DNA of 64,000 nt from CAZKWG01 sp964615375 (GCA_964615375.1 CAZTOW010000036.1:34512-98511), one strand, 5' to 3'. Shown: positions 26,923 through 36,650, counted from the stretch's first letter. A program made the numbers and translations. Notes: generated by a model from the sequence alone, not told the origin.

Positions 26923-27941
26923 GGCGCATGATCGGGTTGCTGGCGCTGTTCGCGCTGGGGGCGGGCGAGCGCATGGTGGAGCCCGCCCACGGCGTCGTGG
27001 TGCTGCAGGGGGTCAACCTCGGCTGGACCGAGGGCGCCAGCCGCGTGCGCCGCGTCTCAGCCGGGGTGGACGCGAGCTCCAAGGACCCCGCCACCCTGCC
27101 CACGGGTCAGGGCACGCTCCTGTGCGACGCGCAGAGCGCGGGGAAGGCGAGCGCCACGCTCCGCTACGCCGATCTGGCCACGCCCCGCCCCGTGATGCGT
27201 GGGACGGAGACGCTCACGCTCAGCGGGCACCGCGACAAGGACCCGCAGAAGCGCCAGCCCGCCGTGCGCACCAGCACCGTGCTGGTCGAGCTCCCCGAGG
27301 GCTCGCCCCCGAGCGCGGCCGTCTGGCTCTCCGGGATCCGCCTGGAGCTGGGCGCCGCCCACCCCTCCGGCGTCGCCCTGCAGGCCCTGGGCGTCACCAC
27401 CAGCGCGCCCGTGGTGGCGCAGAACCACGCCCGCTTCGAGCTCACCGTCACCCTGGAGAGCGGCGAGGGGGCCGCCGGGGTCCCCGACCCGGTGGACTAC
27501 CAGGCCACGGTCTCGGTGGACTGGGCGCTCATCCCGGCCGAGCCCGGCGCCGTGGGACGCCTGGACCACCTGCCCGAGGGCCCGCTGGGCGAGCCCTCCC
27601 AGCTCTCCTGGGTCGCCCCCGCGGGGACCAGCGAGGTGTTCGCGGGCCTCTCCGGCTTCTCCTTCGCCCTGGCCGACGAGGTGGTGGGCAGCCGCCGCAC
27701 CCTCGACGCTGTCGTGGTCGAGCTCACGGGCAGCCTCTACGACCCCACCGAGCATCGGTGGTCGGGAGAGCTGGCCCTGAACCTCGTGAGCCGGCTCCCC
27801 AACGGCAAGGTGGCGCCCACCTATGGCCAGGCCACCGTGAGCCTGCTGGCCCTCGGAGAGCAGGATCGCTCGGGCTTCGGCCTCTGGCTGGGGCCGAAGA
27901 GCGGCGGCGCGGAGAGCGCGGCGTTCCCCTTCGCGGATTGA
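26919..27941 (+). CDS. Secreted or membrane-anchored protein of unknown function
   Basis: The 340-residue product starts at ATG overlapping the previous stop (ATGA), so it is translationally coupled to the lipoprotein. The N-terminus (MRRMIGLLALFALGAG) looks like a signal peptide. The rest is rich in beta-strand-like stretches (VVVLQGVNLGWTEG, RTSTVLVELPEG, GVTTSAPVVAQNHARFELTVTLE, LDAVVVELTGSLYDP), suggesting two beta-sandwich domains. It contains only one mature Cys. No enzyme motif was seen. It is probably a periplasmic or surface partner of the preceding lipoproteins. Confidence 0.8.
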
Positions 27942-27985
27942 GGGTCAGGGTTCGGGTCTTCGCTCCCACTCTGGGATGAATGCAT

Positions 27986-28681
27986 TCAGTAGGGCTGAAG
28001 GCCCCATCGCTGCGCGAGCCGATCGCCCACAGTGGAGATCAGCGCAGGGTCCTGAGCGGAGAGGTTCACCGCCACCCCCAGATTGTCGAAGCTTGCGATT
28101 TGAAGGCGTGCGTCGGGGCGCTCACCGCACCAGCCCTGCTCATCGGAGAACCAGAGCGCCTGGAACCCGAGCCGCGCCAGCTCCTCCTCGAGGTCGGCAC
28201 GCGGAGCATCGATTCGACCGCTCCAGTAGGCTCGGTGAGGATGTTCCCACATGGCCAGCATCGCAAAGGCCTGCCGCATGAGCAGGTGCTTCAACGTACG
28301 CGCCACGGGATATAGGACTCCAACGTCTACAGATACAACCCGCGGCTCGACGTAGCCAACGTCTTCCAGGGCGAGATCTTCGCTCACCGCGTGCTGATTA
28401 CCGATGATAATGCATCGTGTCAACAGTGGCTCGTAGAAGGGATCCCCTACCAGATCCAAGGTCCGATCCAGCACGGAGGCGATATCGGCAGAGACGTCTC
28501 CAAGCAGGCAGAACCCACCGAGATCGCCGCCCATGATACGTAGAAAGGCCAGATAGTCCTCTGGTAGCGGGCGTTCGTACAAGGCCGCGAGCCTGGCGAT
28601 GGCATCTTCGCTGGCGCCGCGAAACCTGTATCCTCCCCGATACCGCTCTATATACTTGATGAATTCGTTCATGGCGATCAT
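27986..28681 (-). CDS. SUKH (SMI1/KNR4-like) immunity protein
   Basis: The start is ATG 28681, which overlaps the toxin stop (ATGA). A second ATG at 28672 is possible. The product is 231 residues. Near the N-terminus it has IARLAALYERPLPEDYLAFLRIMGGDLGGF, the core SUKH pattern (helix, LPxDYxxFL, then GG). SUKH proteins commonly neutralise the toxin encoded next to them in polymorphic toxin systems. The gene is visibly richer in A/T (for example around 28310-28420 and 28620-28680) than its surroundings, as expected of a module spread by transfer. It would act in the cytosol by binding the deaminase domain of the preceding gene product. Confidence 0.85.
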   Translation of the reverse strand: MIAMNEFIKYIERYRGGYRFRGASEDAIARLAALYERPLPEDYLAFLRIMGGDLGGFCLLGDVSADIASVLDRTLDLVGDPFYEPLLTRCIIIGNQHAVSEDLALEDVGYVEPRVVSVDVGVLYPVARTLKHLLMRQAFAMLAMWEHPHRAYWSGRIDAPRADLEEELARLGFQALWFSDEQGWCGERPDARLQIASFDNLGVAVNLSAQDPALISTVGDRLAQRWGLQPY

Positions 28682-31600
28682 CCCCGAATGCTCGGACAGA
28701 GCGTGACCAGTCGCCCCGAGTGCTGACGACACGAGTAACACGGCTCCATGAAACTGCCAGCGCCGCTTGCGCGATCTGGGAGCGGATAGGGATTCGTCTT
28801 CCCGTACCAGATGGTCGCCATGCTCTCCACCGGATTCTCCAGGTCTCCGTTGAGGTACAATTTCGGCTCCGCACAATGTTGACCTCCCGGGAATGGAGAT
28901 CCATCCGGCCTCAGCACCCGAGGATCACGTTTGAAGGGGACGGTATCGTCTCCCCACTCATAGGGAGGAGGCAGACTCAGCGCTCTCCGGGCCTCCTGCA
29001 CTTTGTCCGCCTCGCCCGAGAGGGTGACGACGAAGGTCCCGTTGGAGCGCCTGCCGATGTTGACCGCGAAGTTTCGGTTCCGCTGGATGCCAGCTCGACT
29101 CATCATCCCGTAGATTGCCCGGCCCGCCGCGATCGTCTCCGCGTCGGGAGGAGGGAAGTGGCCGATGTGCTCCTGGAGCGTGCCGCTGGCCTTCATCTCT
29201 TCGTAGTTCTTCGCGATCTGCCCTCGGAGCGCCTGCTCCTGCTCGGCGAGCTCCACGAGTCGAGGGTCGGCGTTCGCGTCGGAGAGCAATCTGTTCAGAT
29301 CTTCCGCGCTCATCTGAGCGACCTCGTTTCGCCGTTCGAACTCCAGCAGGGCTTCGGGGTCGACCTTCTTCTTGTTCGGCGCGTTGACGATGTTCCAAAG
29401 CTCATTGTCGCTGGTCTTCTTCAGGGCGTCGGGTGTCGCGCTCGGCCGGCGTGCGGTGGCCGTAGCATCGCTCGGCCCCGCCGGAAGCTCCTCTGGCGGC
29501 GCAGACGTCGGGGCCTTCGCGTCGTCGGCCTTCCCGGCGGCGCCGGGCGTAGGGAGCGACTCGAGCTCCGGTCTCGGATCGGGCGCAGGGCTGAGATCCG
29601 GCGCTGGCGGCGCGTCCGACGGGGGCTTCACCTCCGGCAGGGGCGGCGGCTTCACCTCCGGCAGGGGCGGCGGCTTCACCTCCGGCAGGGGTGGCGGGCG
29701 TCGCGGGGGCTCAGGCGGTGGGGGAGGGGCCGCGCTGACCGGCGGGGGCGGGGGCGGGAGCTTCCCGGAGCCACCCGCGGCCACGCGGCGCTCCAGGTCC
29801 ACCACCTGGGACTCGACGCTCTCGAGCTGCGTCAGCAGGCGCTCTCGCTCGAGGAACCGCTCCAGCGCGGCGAGCTCCATCTCGTAGATCTCCTGCTGGA
29901 GAGCCTCCCATTCCAGCGTGTCCCTCCCCGAAGGCGTGATCGAGAGCAGACGCCGCCTCACGTCGCCAGCCTTCTTCAGCAAGGCCCCGGTCGCCTCGCC
30001 GACCAGCTCGGGCGCGCCCTCGAGGGTCTCCACGAGCCCGCGGCGGAAGGTGTCGATCTGGCTGACCATCGCCCGCACCGCTGGTGGTGTCATGCCAATC
30101 GCGGCGGAGCGGGCGCGCGCGATGGCGGCGCGGAGCCGGTCGACCTTGTCCTGCGCGGCGGCGCGGAGTGGCGCAATGTACTCGTCGAGCTTCGCGAGGA
30201 TCCCCTCGAGCGCCGAGGCGATCCTGGGCTCCCACGAGGGCTGGTCCGACAGGAAGCGGCGAATCTCGGTGAGGATGTCGCCTGCCTCGGCACCCTCGGG
30301 CAGGAGCTTGAGGATCGCGGCGATGGGCAGGTTCTCGAGCCCCTTCACCGCGAGCTTCGTCAGCCCCTTGATGACGGTCCCCGCCTCGGGGACGAAGCCG
30401 ACGAGCGTGAGGATCAGGCTCAGCCAGACGCCAGGATCATCGACCATCCCCTCCCATACGAGCTGGTAGAGCGCAGCGGCCAGGTCGCGCACGTCTCCCG
30501 CCGTGTCCAGACCAGGGATGAGCGTGAGGATGGATCCGAGCACGATGCCCAGCGCGGTCGGGTCCTCGCTGAAGTCGCCCAGGATCGCGTCGGCGACAGA
30601 CTTCAGGAGGTACTCCCCAGCCTCCTGCTCGGGGTCGGAGGTGAGCCCTTCGTACGCCTCCAGACCCTTGATGTCATAGTCTTCGCGCAATCGGCGGATC
30701 AGGTGATTCATGTAGAGGGCCGCGCGGAAGAGCCCCTCGTCGAGCGCCCGCACCCCCTCGAGGACCTCGGCGATCCCGGCCCCGTCCAGCTTCTCGGTGC
30801 GGACGAACCAGTGGGCCAGCCCGATGGACCCCATCCTTGCGGCTCCAGAGTCGATCTCCGGGTAGCCAGCCCGGAAGACGTCACGGCAGACGTAGTCCAC
30901 CCTTCGCTCGAGGTCGGCCGCGGCGGCCTGACGTTCCCGCTCAGGGGCCGCGGCCTCGAAGGCCTCACGGCGCTCCTCGGCCTCGATGGGCGCGAGCCGG
31001 GCCTCCTCCGCCTCGCCCGTCTGGACGTAGGAGTACTTGAGGAGCGCCTGCGTGCGGAGCAGGACGTCCATCCGCAGCTCCTCGAGCGCCGCTACTGCCT
31101 CGCCGAGCTCGGGATCCTGACTCGCCGCCCGGATGCGGAGCCGGGTGATGACCTTCTGGAGGGGGGCTCCGCTGACGTCGAGCATGGCGTGGACGAGGTT
31201 GGCGACGGTGCGGGGGTCGGCGCTGCTCAGGACCTTCCGCGAGTAGAAGTCATAGGTGTACTCCACGGTGCTGAGCTGCAGCTTGTCCGGGTCCAAGACT
31301 CCATACTCGGGGAAGAGGCGGAGCCTGTCCGTCAACTGGCCCACAGGGATCAGGATCTCGTTCAACAGTCGAACGTTGATGGCCTCGAGCTCTCTGGCCA
31401 GGCCAGGCTGGGTGCGCTCCAGTATCTGAAAGTCCGGCGCGGGCGCGGCGCCGGCCGCGACGGGCAGGCTCGACGGGTTTGTGGCGAGCTGGACCGCGCC
31501 GCGCGGCGCGGGGTGGACCGGGACGATGGCGCGCGGGGCGGCGGGGCTCTGCTGCACGAGGTGGGTCAGCTCGTGCGCCAGGAGGTGCATCCCCTCCCCG

Positions 31601-31986
31601 GTGTCCGGGCGGTACTGGCCGGCGCCGAAGACGATGTCGGCGCCGGAGCTCGCCGCGCGGGCGCCCATGCGCCGGGCGGTCTGGTTGGCGTCCGAGCCAT
31701 GGTGGACCCGCACCGCGCTGAAGTCCACGCCGAAGGCAGGCTCCAGCGCGGCGCGCGCGCTCTCGGGCAAGGGCAGGCCTCGACCCGGGCTGCCGCTGCG
31801 GTCGATCCGGGCCAGCGGCGAGCGACGCGGGCCATACGCGAGGGGCTCGCCCTCCAGGACCCGGCTCGCCGTGCGATCCGCCTCCCGCTCCAGCAGGGCT
31901 CCACCTCGCGGCGCTGCCTCGCGGCCCACCGAGAAGATTCGCCTGGTATTCGTATTCTCGCCTGGAGCGCTCGCGCGTGTGCTCAC
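28678..31986 (-). CDS. DUF4157 (eCIS-core) polymorphic toxin with C-terminal deaminase domain
   Basis: The 1102-residue protein starts at GTG. Residues 75-146 form the DUF4157 domain with FGVDFSAVRVHHG, DIVFGAGQY and the HELTH motif (138-142), typical of cargo linked to extracellular contractile injection systems. A long helical region (about 170-700) follows, then a Pro-rich hinge with three PPPLPEVK repeats. The C-terminal domain has HCAE (His1037-Glu1040) and PCYSC (Cys1083, Cys1086), the H(C)AE…PCxxC zinc site of deaminase-fold toxins. It likely deaminates a nucleic-acid base or nucleotide in a target cell. The immunity gene follows with overlap. No injection-system structural genes are in the window. 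Confidence 0.88.
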   Translation of the reverse strand: MSTRASAPGENTNTRRIFSVGREAAPRGGALLEREADRTASRVLEGEPLAYGPRRSPLARIDRSGSPGRGLPLPESARAALEPAFGVDFSAVRVHHGSDANQTARRMGARAASSGADIVFGAGQYRPDTGEGMHLLAHELTHLVQQSPAAPRAIVPVHPAPRGAVQLATNPSSLPVAAGAAPAPDFQILERTQPGLARELEAINVRLLNEILIPVGQLTDRLRLFPEYGVLDPDKLQLSTVEYTYDFYSRKVLSSADPRTVANLVHAMLDVSGAPLQKVITRLRIRAASQDPELGEAVAALEELRMDVLLRTQALLKYSYVQTGEAEEARLAPIEAEERREAFEAAAPERERQAAAADLERRVDYVCRDVFRAGYPEIDSGAARMGSIGLAHWFVRTEKLDGAGIAEVLEGVRALDEGLFRAALYMNHLIRRLREDYDIKGLEAYEGLTSDPEQEAGEYLLKSVADAILGDFSEDPTALGIVLGSILTLIPGLDTAGDVRDLAAALYQLVWEGMVDDPGVWLSLILTLVGFVPEAGTVIKGLTKLAVKGLENLPIAAILKLLPEGAEAGDILTEIRRFLSDQPSWEPRIASALEGILAKLDEYIAPLRAAAQDKVDRLRAAIARARSAAIGMTPPAVRAMVSQIDTFRRGLVETLEGAPELVGEATGALLKKAGDVRRRLLSITPSGRDTLEWEALQQEIYEMELAALERFLERERLLTQLESVESQVVDLERRVAAGGSGKLPPPPPPVSAAPPPPPEPPRRPPPLPEVKPPPLPEVKPPPLPEVKPPSDAPPAPDLSPAPDPRPELESLPTPGAAGKADDAKAPTSAPPEELPAGPSDATATARRPSATPDALKKTSDNELWNIVNAPNKKKVDPEALLEFERRNEVAQMSAEDLNRLLSDANADPRLVELAEQEQALRGQIAKNYEEMKASGTLQEHIGHFPPPDAETIAAGRAIYGMMSRAGIQRNRNFAVNIGRRSNGTFVVTLSGEADKVQEARRALSLPPPYEWGDDTVPFKRDPRVLRPDGSPFPGGQHCAEPKLYLNGDLENPVESMATIWYGKTNPYPLPDRASGAGSFMEPCYSCRQHSGRLVTLCPSIRG
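29626..29697 (-). repeat. Three 24-bp tandem repeats coding PPPLPEVK
   Basis: Three near-identical 24-bp units encode PPPLPEVK in the hinge between the helical region and the toxin tip. The single difference is in the third unit (GGGGTGGCGG). Confidence 0.9.
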
Positions 31987-32063
31987 GGGGCATCCCGAAT
32001 ATCTGTTCAGTATACCATTAACCCGTCACGTCACGCGCACCCGCCCCCGAGACCGTTGAACAT

Positions 32064-33572
32064 TCAGGGCAGAAGCCGAGCCTCGGCCGGTCGCGGTACG
32101 CAGTTGAGCGGGCCGAGCCAGGTGTCGTGACACTGCGTCCACGACGCCGGGTCCACCCCGAGTGGTTGCCCCCAACAGAAGCTCCGTCCGTCTTCGAGCC
32201 AGGCGCAGCTGTAGTCCTCCCCCACCTGCAGGCGGGCGGCGGGCCCGGGGAGGGTGACCGGCCTCGCGTCGGCGCGGTGCTCGACGCTCCCGTCCCCGAG
32301 CTGGCCGCGGAAGCCCTGGCCCCAGCAGCGGACCTCGCCAGACTGTGTCAAAACGCACAGGTGGTCCTGGCTGGCGTAGATGGATCGCGCGCCTTGGACG
32401 CCGTCCACGGCCGCGGCGTCCAGCGGACCCTCGTCATCGTGCCAGAGCCAGAGCCGCGGGCTCCAGCAGCGGACCTCGCCCTCCCCCGTGACGGCGCAGA
32501 CCTCGCTCCGGGTCGCGCCCAGCGAGCGCGCGCCGAGGGCCTGTTCCCGGGAGGCCCCGTCCTCGGCCCCGCAGACCACCGCCCCCGAGGCGCGCCGGGC
32601 GCACCAGAAGCTCTCGCCCACCGCCACCTCCACGGTGTCGGCAGGGAGGGTGCCCAGCGTGCGGGCTCCGTGCGCGCGGTCGAAGCTGAGCTCCGACCCG
32701 AAGCCCACCAGGCGACCGCCGGCCTCGCGCGCCCAGATCGCGCCGCCTGTGGCCCCGATCTCCACGACCTCCCCCAGCCCGGGGACGGGCGTGGGGACGG
32801 GGATCTCCTCGAGGCCCAGGCTCAGCTCGCCGTCGGGGTCGCCGCCCCAGCACCAGAGCCGGCCATCCGACCGCGCGCAGAGGTAGGTCGTGCCGCCCAC
32901 GAGCTGATCGGCCCGCCCGAGCTTCTGGACCAGGGAGGGGCGCTCGCGTCGCCAGGGGCGGGCGCCGGCCCCGGTCTGACCCTGCTCGTTGTCGCCCCAG
33001 CAGGCCACCTCGCCCCGGTCGGTGCGCACGCAGGTGGCCCCGTTGGCCTGCGCGAGCTCGACGGCCGCGCCGCTCGGCGGGACGGCGCGCTCCGTCCAGG
33101 GCCAGAGGCCGAGCGCGGTCGCCACCACCACCGCCGCCGCGCCCAGCACCGCCGCCCCCACCGAGGCCGTCCAGGCGGGCGATCTCGGCGAGGCCGGGGC
33201 GCGCAGGGCGAGGAGCGCCACCACCAGCGTCAGCGACAGGCTCAGGCACATGATCCAGACGAGGGCGTCCGCCCGCCCCTGCTGGCCCAGCGACGTGTCC
33301 AGGGTGTCCCACACCACCAGCCCGTGGACCAGCAGCACCGCCAGCGCCACCCCTTTGAGCCACACCGGGATGGCCTGCCCCGCCGAGAAGCGTCGGACCA
33401 CCGTGGTCGCCACCGCCAGCGCCATCAACGCCAGGGCGCCGAGCATCGCGAGCCAGATCAGCGCCACCAGGACCAGCGCCTCCCCGAGGCCCTGCAGCAG
33501 GTCGTTGCAGCCGCAGAGCATCAGCAGGGGGAGGAGGCCCAGGCGCGGATCGCGGCCGGGAGCGCGGATCAT
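32064..33572 (-). CDS. RCC1-repeat membrane protein
   Basis: ATG 33572 overlaps the sulfotransferase stop (ATGA), giving 502 residues. The N-terminus has LCGC (a possible lipobox) and about four hydrophobic helices up to residue 155. The rest consists of RCC1/BLIP-II-like propeller repeats, recognisable from GEVACWGDNEQGQTGAG, GRLWCWGGDPDGELSLG, GEVRCWGQGFRGQLGDG and GRSFCWG. The propeller is probably outside the inner membrane and may bind a partner. Cys-Trp at each blade is typical of the myxobacterial version. It ends 77 bp before the DUF4157 toxin gene on the same strand. Confidence 0.88.
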   Translation of the reverse strand: MIRAPGRDPRLGLLPLLMLCGCNDLLQGLGEALVLVALIWLAMLGALALMALAVATTVVRRFSAGQAIPVWLKGVALAVLLVHGLVVWDTLDTSLGQQGRADALVWIMCLSLSLTLVVALLALRAPASPRSPAWTASVGAAVLGAAAVVVATALGLWPWTERAVPPSGAAVELAQANGATCVRTDRGEVACWGDNEQGQTGAGARPWRRERPSLVQKLGRADQLVGGTTYLCARSDGRLWCWGGDPDGELSLGLEEIPVPTPVPGLGEVVEIGATGGAIWAREAGGRLVGFGSELSFDRAHGARTLGTLPADTVEVAVGESFWCARRASGAVVCGAEDGASREQALGARSLGATRSEVCAVTGEGEVRCWSPRLWLWHDDEGPLDAAAVDGVQGARSIYASQDHLCVLTQSGEVRCWGQGFRGQLGDGSVEHRADARPVTLPGPAARLQVGEDYSCAWLEDGRSFCWGQPLGVDPASWTQCHDTWLGPLNCVPRPAEARLLP

Positions 33573-34612
33573 GGAGGAGCCTCGCTCGACCCCAGGAGCA
33601 GGCGCTCCAGGGGCTCGGGCACCGCGCGCCAGGCCGGGGGCACGCTCGGCGAGGGGTTCAGGTCGAAGAGCCAGCGCACCTGCGCCAGCGCGTCGATCTG
33701 CTCGGGGCGGGCGAAGCGGGGGGCTGTCCGCGCCGCGCGGACCAGGAAGCGGAGCCCTCGACCCAGGTCGGCGAGCCCCGCCCGCAGGCGCGACAGCAGA
33801 CCGGGCTCCTCGGAGAGGGGAACAGGCGCGTAGCCGCTGCTCCGCATGGCCGGCGCCGTTATCGCCTCCACCAGCCGGGCCAGGGCGGGCTTCAGGGCGA
33901 GGCCCCGCTCCCCGCGGGCGAGCGGACCGGCGGCCGAAGCCAGCCAGGGCAGCGGAGGATCGTGTTGGTCGGCGCGCTCGGCGTGGTGGAGCACGGCCTC
34001 GTCCCAGGGCTCGTCCAGGAAGGCCAGCGCTTGTGCCAGGGTCGCCCGCGGATCGGCGCGCAGATCCTCCAGCCGCAGCGTCAGGACCCGCGCGCCCTGC
34101 CGCGCCACCGCCTCGCTGACCCCGCGGTAGAGGGCCGCGTTGAACAGCGCGCTGTCCGTGCCCCAGGGCATGCTCAGGATGGAGCCCACCGTGTGTACGG
34201 GGTGGCGCGTGACGAAGATGACCTTCGCCTCGGGGAAGTCGGCGAAGATCGCGTCCAGGCGCTGGCTGTGCAGCGGGGTCTTGTCGCCCCAGCGCGCCTT
34301 GCCCCGCCGCGCCGCCGCCGCCCCCAGGACCAGCGGCAGCACCAGGCGCCCCAGCTCCGACCGCGGCCGGTCGGGTGGGATGGCCGCGGCGATGGGGCCC
34401 GGGTCCACCTGGAGGAGCCGGAAGGAGGCCGTGCGCGCGTAGCCTTCGAACCAGCGCAGCGCCGTGGTGCAGCTCCGCAGGCGGTCGGGCCGGCTCCACT
34501 GGTAGAAGGCGGACTCCTGGGCGATGTGCAGGCTCGGGTGCGCGTTGAGCATGGCGCGCAGCAGGCTGGTGCCCGTGCGGCTCATGCCGACGATGAAGAT
34601 CGGCGGCTTCAA
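33569..34612 (-). CDS. PAPS-dependent sulfotransferase family protein
   Basis: The 347-residue protein starts at TTG overlapping the acyltransferase stop, with GGAGG directly upstream. It has the 5'-phosphosulfate loop IFIVGMSRTGTSLLRAML (residues 5-22), GDKTPLHSQRL and the 3'-phosphate motif VIFVTRHPVHTVGSIL. It would transfer sulfate from PAPS to a hydroxyl or amine on a carbohydrate, lipid or protein. The acceptor is unknown. Coupling to an upstream FemAB/GNAT-like acyltransferase suggests both modify the same envelope molecule. Confidence 0.88.
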   Translation of the reverse strand: MKPPIFIVGMSRTGTSLLRAMLNAHPSLHIAQESAFYQWSRPDRLRSCTTALRWFEGYARTASFRLLQVDPGPIAAAIPPDRPRSELGRLVLPLVLGAAAARRGKARWGDKTPLHSQRLDAIFADFPEAKVIFVTRHPVHTVGSILSMPWGTDSALFNAALYRGVSEAVARQGARVLTLRLEDLRADPRATLAQALAFLDEPWDEAVLHHAERADQHDPPLPWLASAAGPLARGERGLALKPALARLVEAITAPAMRSSGYAPVPLSEEPGLLSRLRAGLADLGRGLRFLVRAARTAPRFARPEQIDALAQVRWLFDLNPSPSVPPAWRAVPEPLERLLLGSSEAPP

Positions 34613-35787
34613 CCTCCGACCTCCTCGAGGCCCTCGGGCAGCGGGGCGCTGGGCTCGTCGCGGCGGAAGGGGCCGTGGGCGCTCAGCAGCTCCATGTGGT
34701 GGAGCGTGCCCTCGGTCTCGCGGCGCACGGCGTCGGCGATGGCGCGGGAGAGGCCGGGGTGCGCGATCCAGTGCGCGGAGTACGTGGGGCTGGGCATCAA
34801 CCCACGCTTGAGCTTGTGGACGCCCTGGGCCCCGGCCTCGAAGCGGCGCCAGCCCTCGGCGATGCAGCGGGCGATGGGGGCGTGGTAGCAGAGCTCGAAG
34901 TGCAGCCCGCCGAAGCCCGGCCGCGCCCCCCAGTAGCGCCCGTACAGCCCGCCGCCCCGCTGAAAGCAGAGGGAGGCGGACACGATCTCGCCGTCCCGCT
35001 CCGCCAGGAAGCAGCGCACGCGCCGCGCCAGGGGGCCCTGGACCAGCCCCTCGAAGAAGGCGGGGCGCAGGTAGTCCCAGCCGCCCTTGCGCCCCACCGT
35101 GTCCTGGTAGAAGGCGTAGATCGCCTCGATCTCGCGGCCACCCAGCTCCGGGCCGGTGGCCTCGCGCACGGTCACGCCGTCGGGCAGGCGGCGCTCGGCG
35201 CGGGCCTTCTTGCGCTCGCGGGAGCGGAAGGTGCCCAGCCAGGCGTCAAAGTCCGCGTAGCCCTGGTTCTCCCAGTGGAACTGGTAGGTGAGGCGCGGGA
35301 TGGCCCCGTGGCGGGCGAGCGCGCGCTGCTCCGCCTCCGAGCAGAACAGGACGTGCAGCGAGCTGGACCCGATCTGCCGCCCCACCGCCTCCGCCGCCGC
35401 CAGCAGGGCGCCCACCCGCGGGTCCTCGGGCTCGGGCGGGCCGCCCAGCAGCAGGCGCCCACCGGTCACCGGCGTAAAGGGTATCGAAGATACCAGTTTC
35501 GGGTAATAGCGGATCCGATTGCGCGTCGCGGCCTCGGCCCATCCCCAGTCGAAGATGTACTCGCCGTAGCTGTTGTCCTTGATGTAGAGCGGCATCGCCC
35601 CGACCATCCGCCCCTGGTCGCGCAGGACGAGGTGGCAGGGCACCCAGCCCGACTCCGCGCTGACGCTGCCGCTCCGCTCCAGCAGGTCCAGGAAGGCGTG
35701 CTCGGAGAAGGGATCGTCGGGCGGCGTGAGCGCGTCCCAGCCCTCGGCCTCCACGTCGGCGATTCGGGGCAGCACCTCGACCTGCAC
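34609..35787 (-). CDS. Peptidogalycan/DUF482-type N-acyltransferase
   Basis: The 392-residue protein starts at GTG after a GGAGG site. It has the COG3146/DUF482 pattern: FSEHAFLDLLERSGSVSAESGWVPCHL, MPLYIKDNSYGEYIFDWGWAEA, YPKLVSSIPFTPVTGGRLL, HFELCYHAPIARCIAEGWRRFEAGAQG-like C-terminal blocks and HKLKRGLMP. This family has a double GNAT fold and is annotated as acyl-CoA N-acyltransferase; the substrate is not established. It heads a coupled set with the sulfotransferase and the RCC1 protein. Confidence 0.88.
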   Translation of the reverse strand: MQVEVLPRIADVEAEGWDALTPPDDPFSEHAFLDLLERSGSVSAESGWVPCHLVLRDQGRMVGAMPLYIKDNSYGEYIFDWGWAEAATRNRIRYYPKLVSSIPFTPVTGGRLLLGGPPEPEDPRVGALLAAAEAVGRQIGSSSLHVLFCSEAEQRALARHGAIPRLTYQFHWENQGYADFDAWLGTFRSRERKKARAERRLPDGVTVREATGPELGGREIEAIYAFYQDTVGRKGGWDYLRPAFFEGLVQGPLARRVRCFLAERDGEIVSASLCFQRGGGLYGRYWGARPGFGGLHFELCYHAPIARCIAEGWRRFEAGAQGVHKLKRGLMPSPTYSAHWIAHPGLSRAIADAVRRETEGTLHHMELLSAHGPFRRDEPSAPLPEGLEEVGG

Positions 35788-35840
35788 GGCTCCTCCCAGG
35801 GAGGGGATTAACAGGCCGGGCGCGCGTTAAGCAGCGCGGC

Positions 35841-36650
35841 ATGTCCGGCACCGAACGAATCTCCCTCTCCCTCCCCCGACACGCGGCGAACCCCCGCGGG
35901 GTCGGCCGCGCGGCCGAGGTCTGGCGGCTCTTCCAGGAGGCCGCAGTCATCGCGTCCACCCGCGTCGGCTGGCCGCCGGAGCGCTACGTGCAGGCGGGCA
36001 CCGGCTTCGTGGTCTACGGCATGACCGTGCGGCACGCCCGCGAGGTGGTCTACGGCGAGCCGCTCCAGGCCGAGACCTGGGTGCCCAGCTTCGCCCGGGG
36101 CATCCTCAGCCGGCGCGAGGTGCGGCTCTCCGGCCACCTGGGCCCGGTCGCCGCCGCCACCCAGCGCTGGGTCCACGTCGGCGCCAGCCTCAAGCCCACC
36201 CGCGCCTCGCCCGAGCTGGTGGGCGCGCTGACCCTGGAGGACCGGGGCGAGCCCGAGCTGCAGCTCCCCGGCTTCGAGCCCGCGGACGGCCCGGAGCGCG
36301 CCTTCGCCTTCGAGGTCTGGCACACCTGGATGGACCCGCTGGGCCACGTCAACCACCCGGCCTACGTGGACTTCTGCGACGAGGCCACCAGCCGCCTGCT
36401 GGCGAAGGCCGGCGAAGATCCGGTGCGCCTGGTCCCGGTGGCCGAGCAGGTGGACTGGAAGCGCGGGGCGGTGGCCGGGGAGCGGGTGGTGGTGTGGACG
36501 CGGGCGGCGGGGCGCAGCGTGGACGGCGACGCCGTGCTGCTGCACCGGATCACGGGGGAGGGGCCGGACGCGCCGCTCTATGCCACGGCGACCACGGTGC
36601 GGCGCCTGCTGGGCGCGGGCGGAGACGCGATCCTGCGCGCGGTGGGCTGA
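35841..36650 (+). CDS. Acyl-CoA/acyl-ACP thioesterase-like double hotdog protein
   Basis: The 269-residue protein contains two hotdog halves. The second has the 4-hydroxybenzoyl-CoA/acyl-ACP thioesterase motif DPLGHVNHPAYVDFCDEAT. The first carries the matching but degenerate block starting AAEVWRLFQEAAVIAST. It likely releases fatty acids from CoA or ACP in the cytosol. It stands divergently from the acyltransferase at 35787, with 53 bp between the starts. Confidence 0.85.
   Translation: MSGTERISLSLPRHAANPRGVGRAAEVWRLFQEAAVIASTRVGWPPERYVQAGTGFVVYGMTVRHAREVVYGEPLQAETWVPSFARGILSRREVRLSGHLGPVAAATQRWVHVGASLKPTRASPELVGALTLEDRGEPELQLPGFEPADGPERAFAFEVWHTWMDPLGHVNHPAYVDFCDEATSRLLAKAGEDPVRLVPVAEQVDWKRGAVAGERVVVWTRAAGRSVDGDAVLLHRITGEGPDAPLYATATTVRRLLGAGGDAILRAVG

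Noticed and set aside
28720..32130. A 1136-codon plus-strand open frame opposite the DUF4157 toxin gene
   Set aside because: It is a GC-rich antisense shadow: Arg/Gly/Pro-rich composition, no domain, and the minus-strand frame carries clear motifs across the whole stretch.
27986..36000. A complete extracellular contractile injection system
   Set aside because: Only a cargo-type DUF4157 protein is present; no sheath, tube, baseplate or AAA gene was found in the window.
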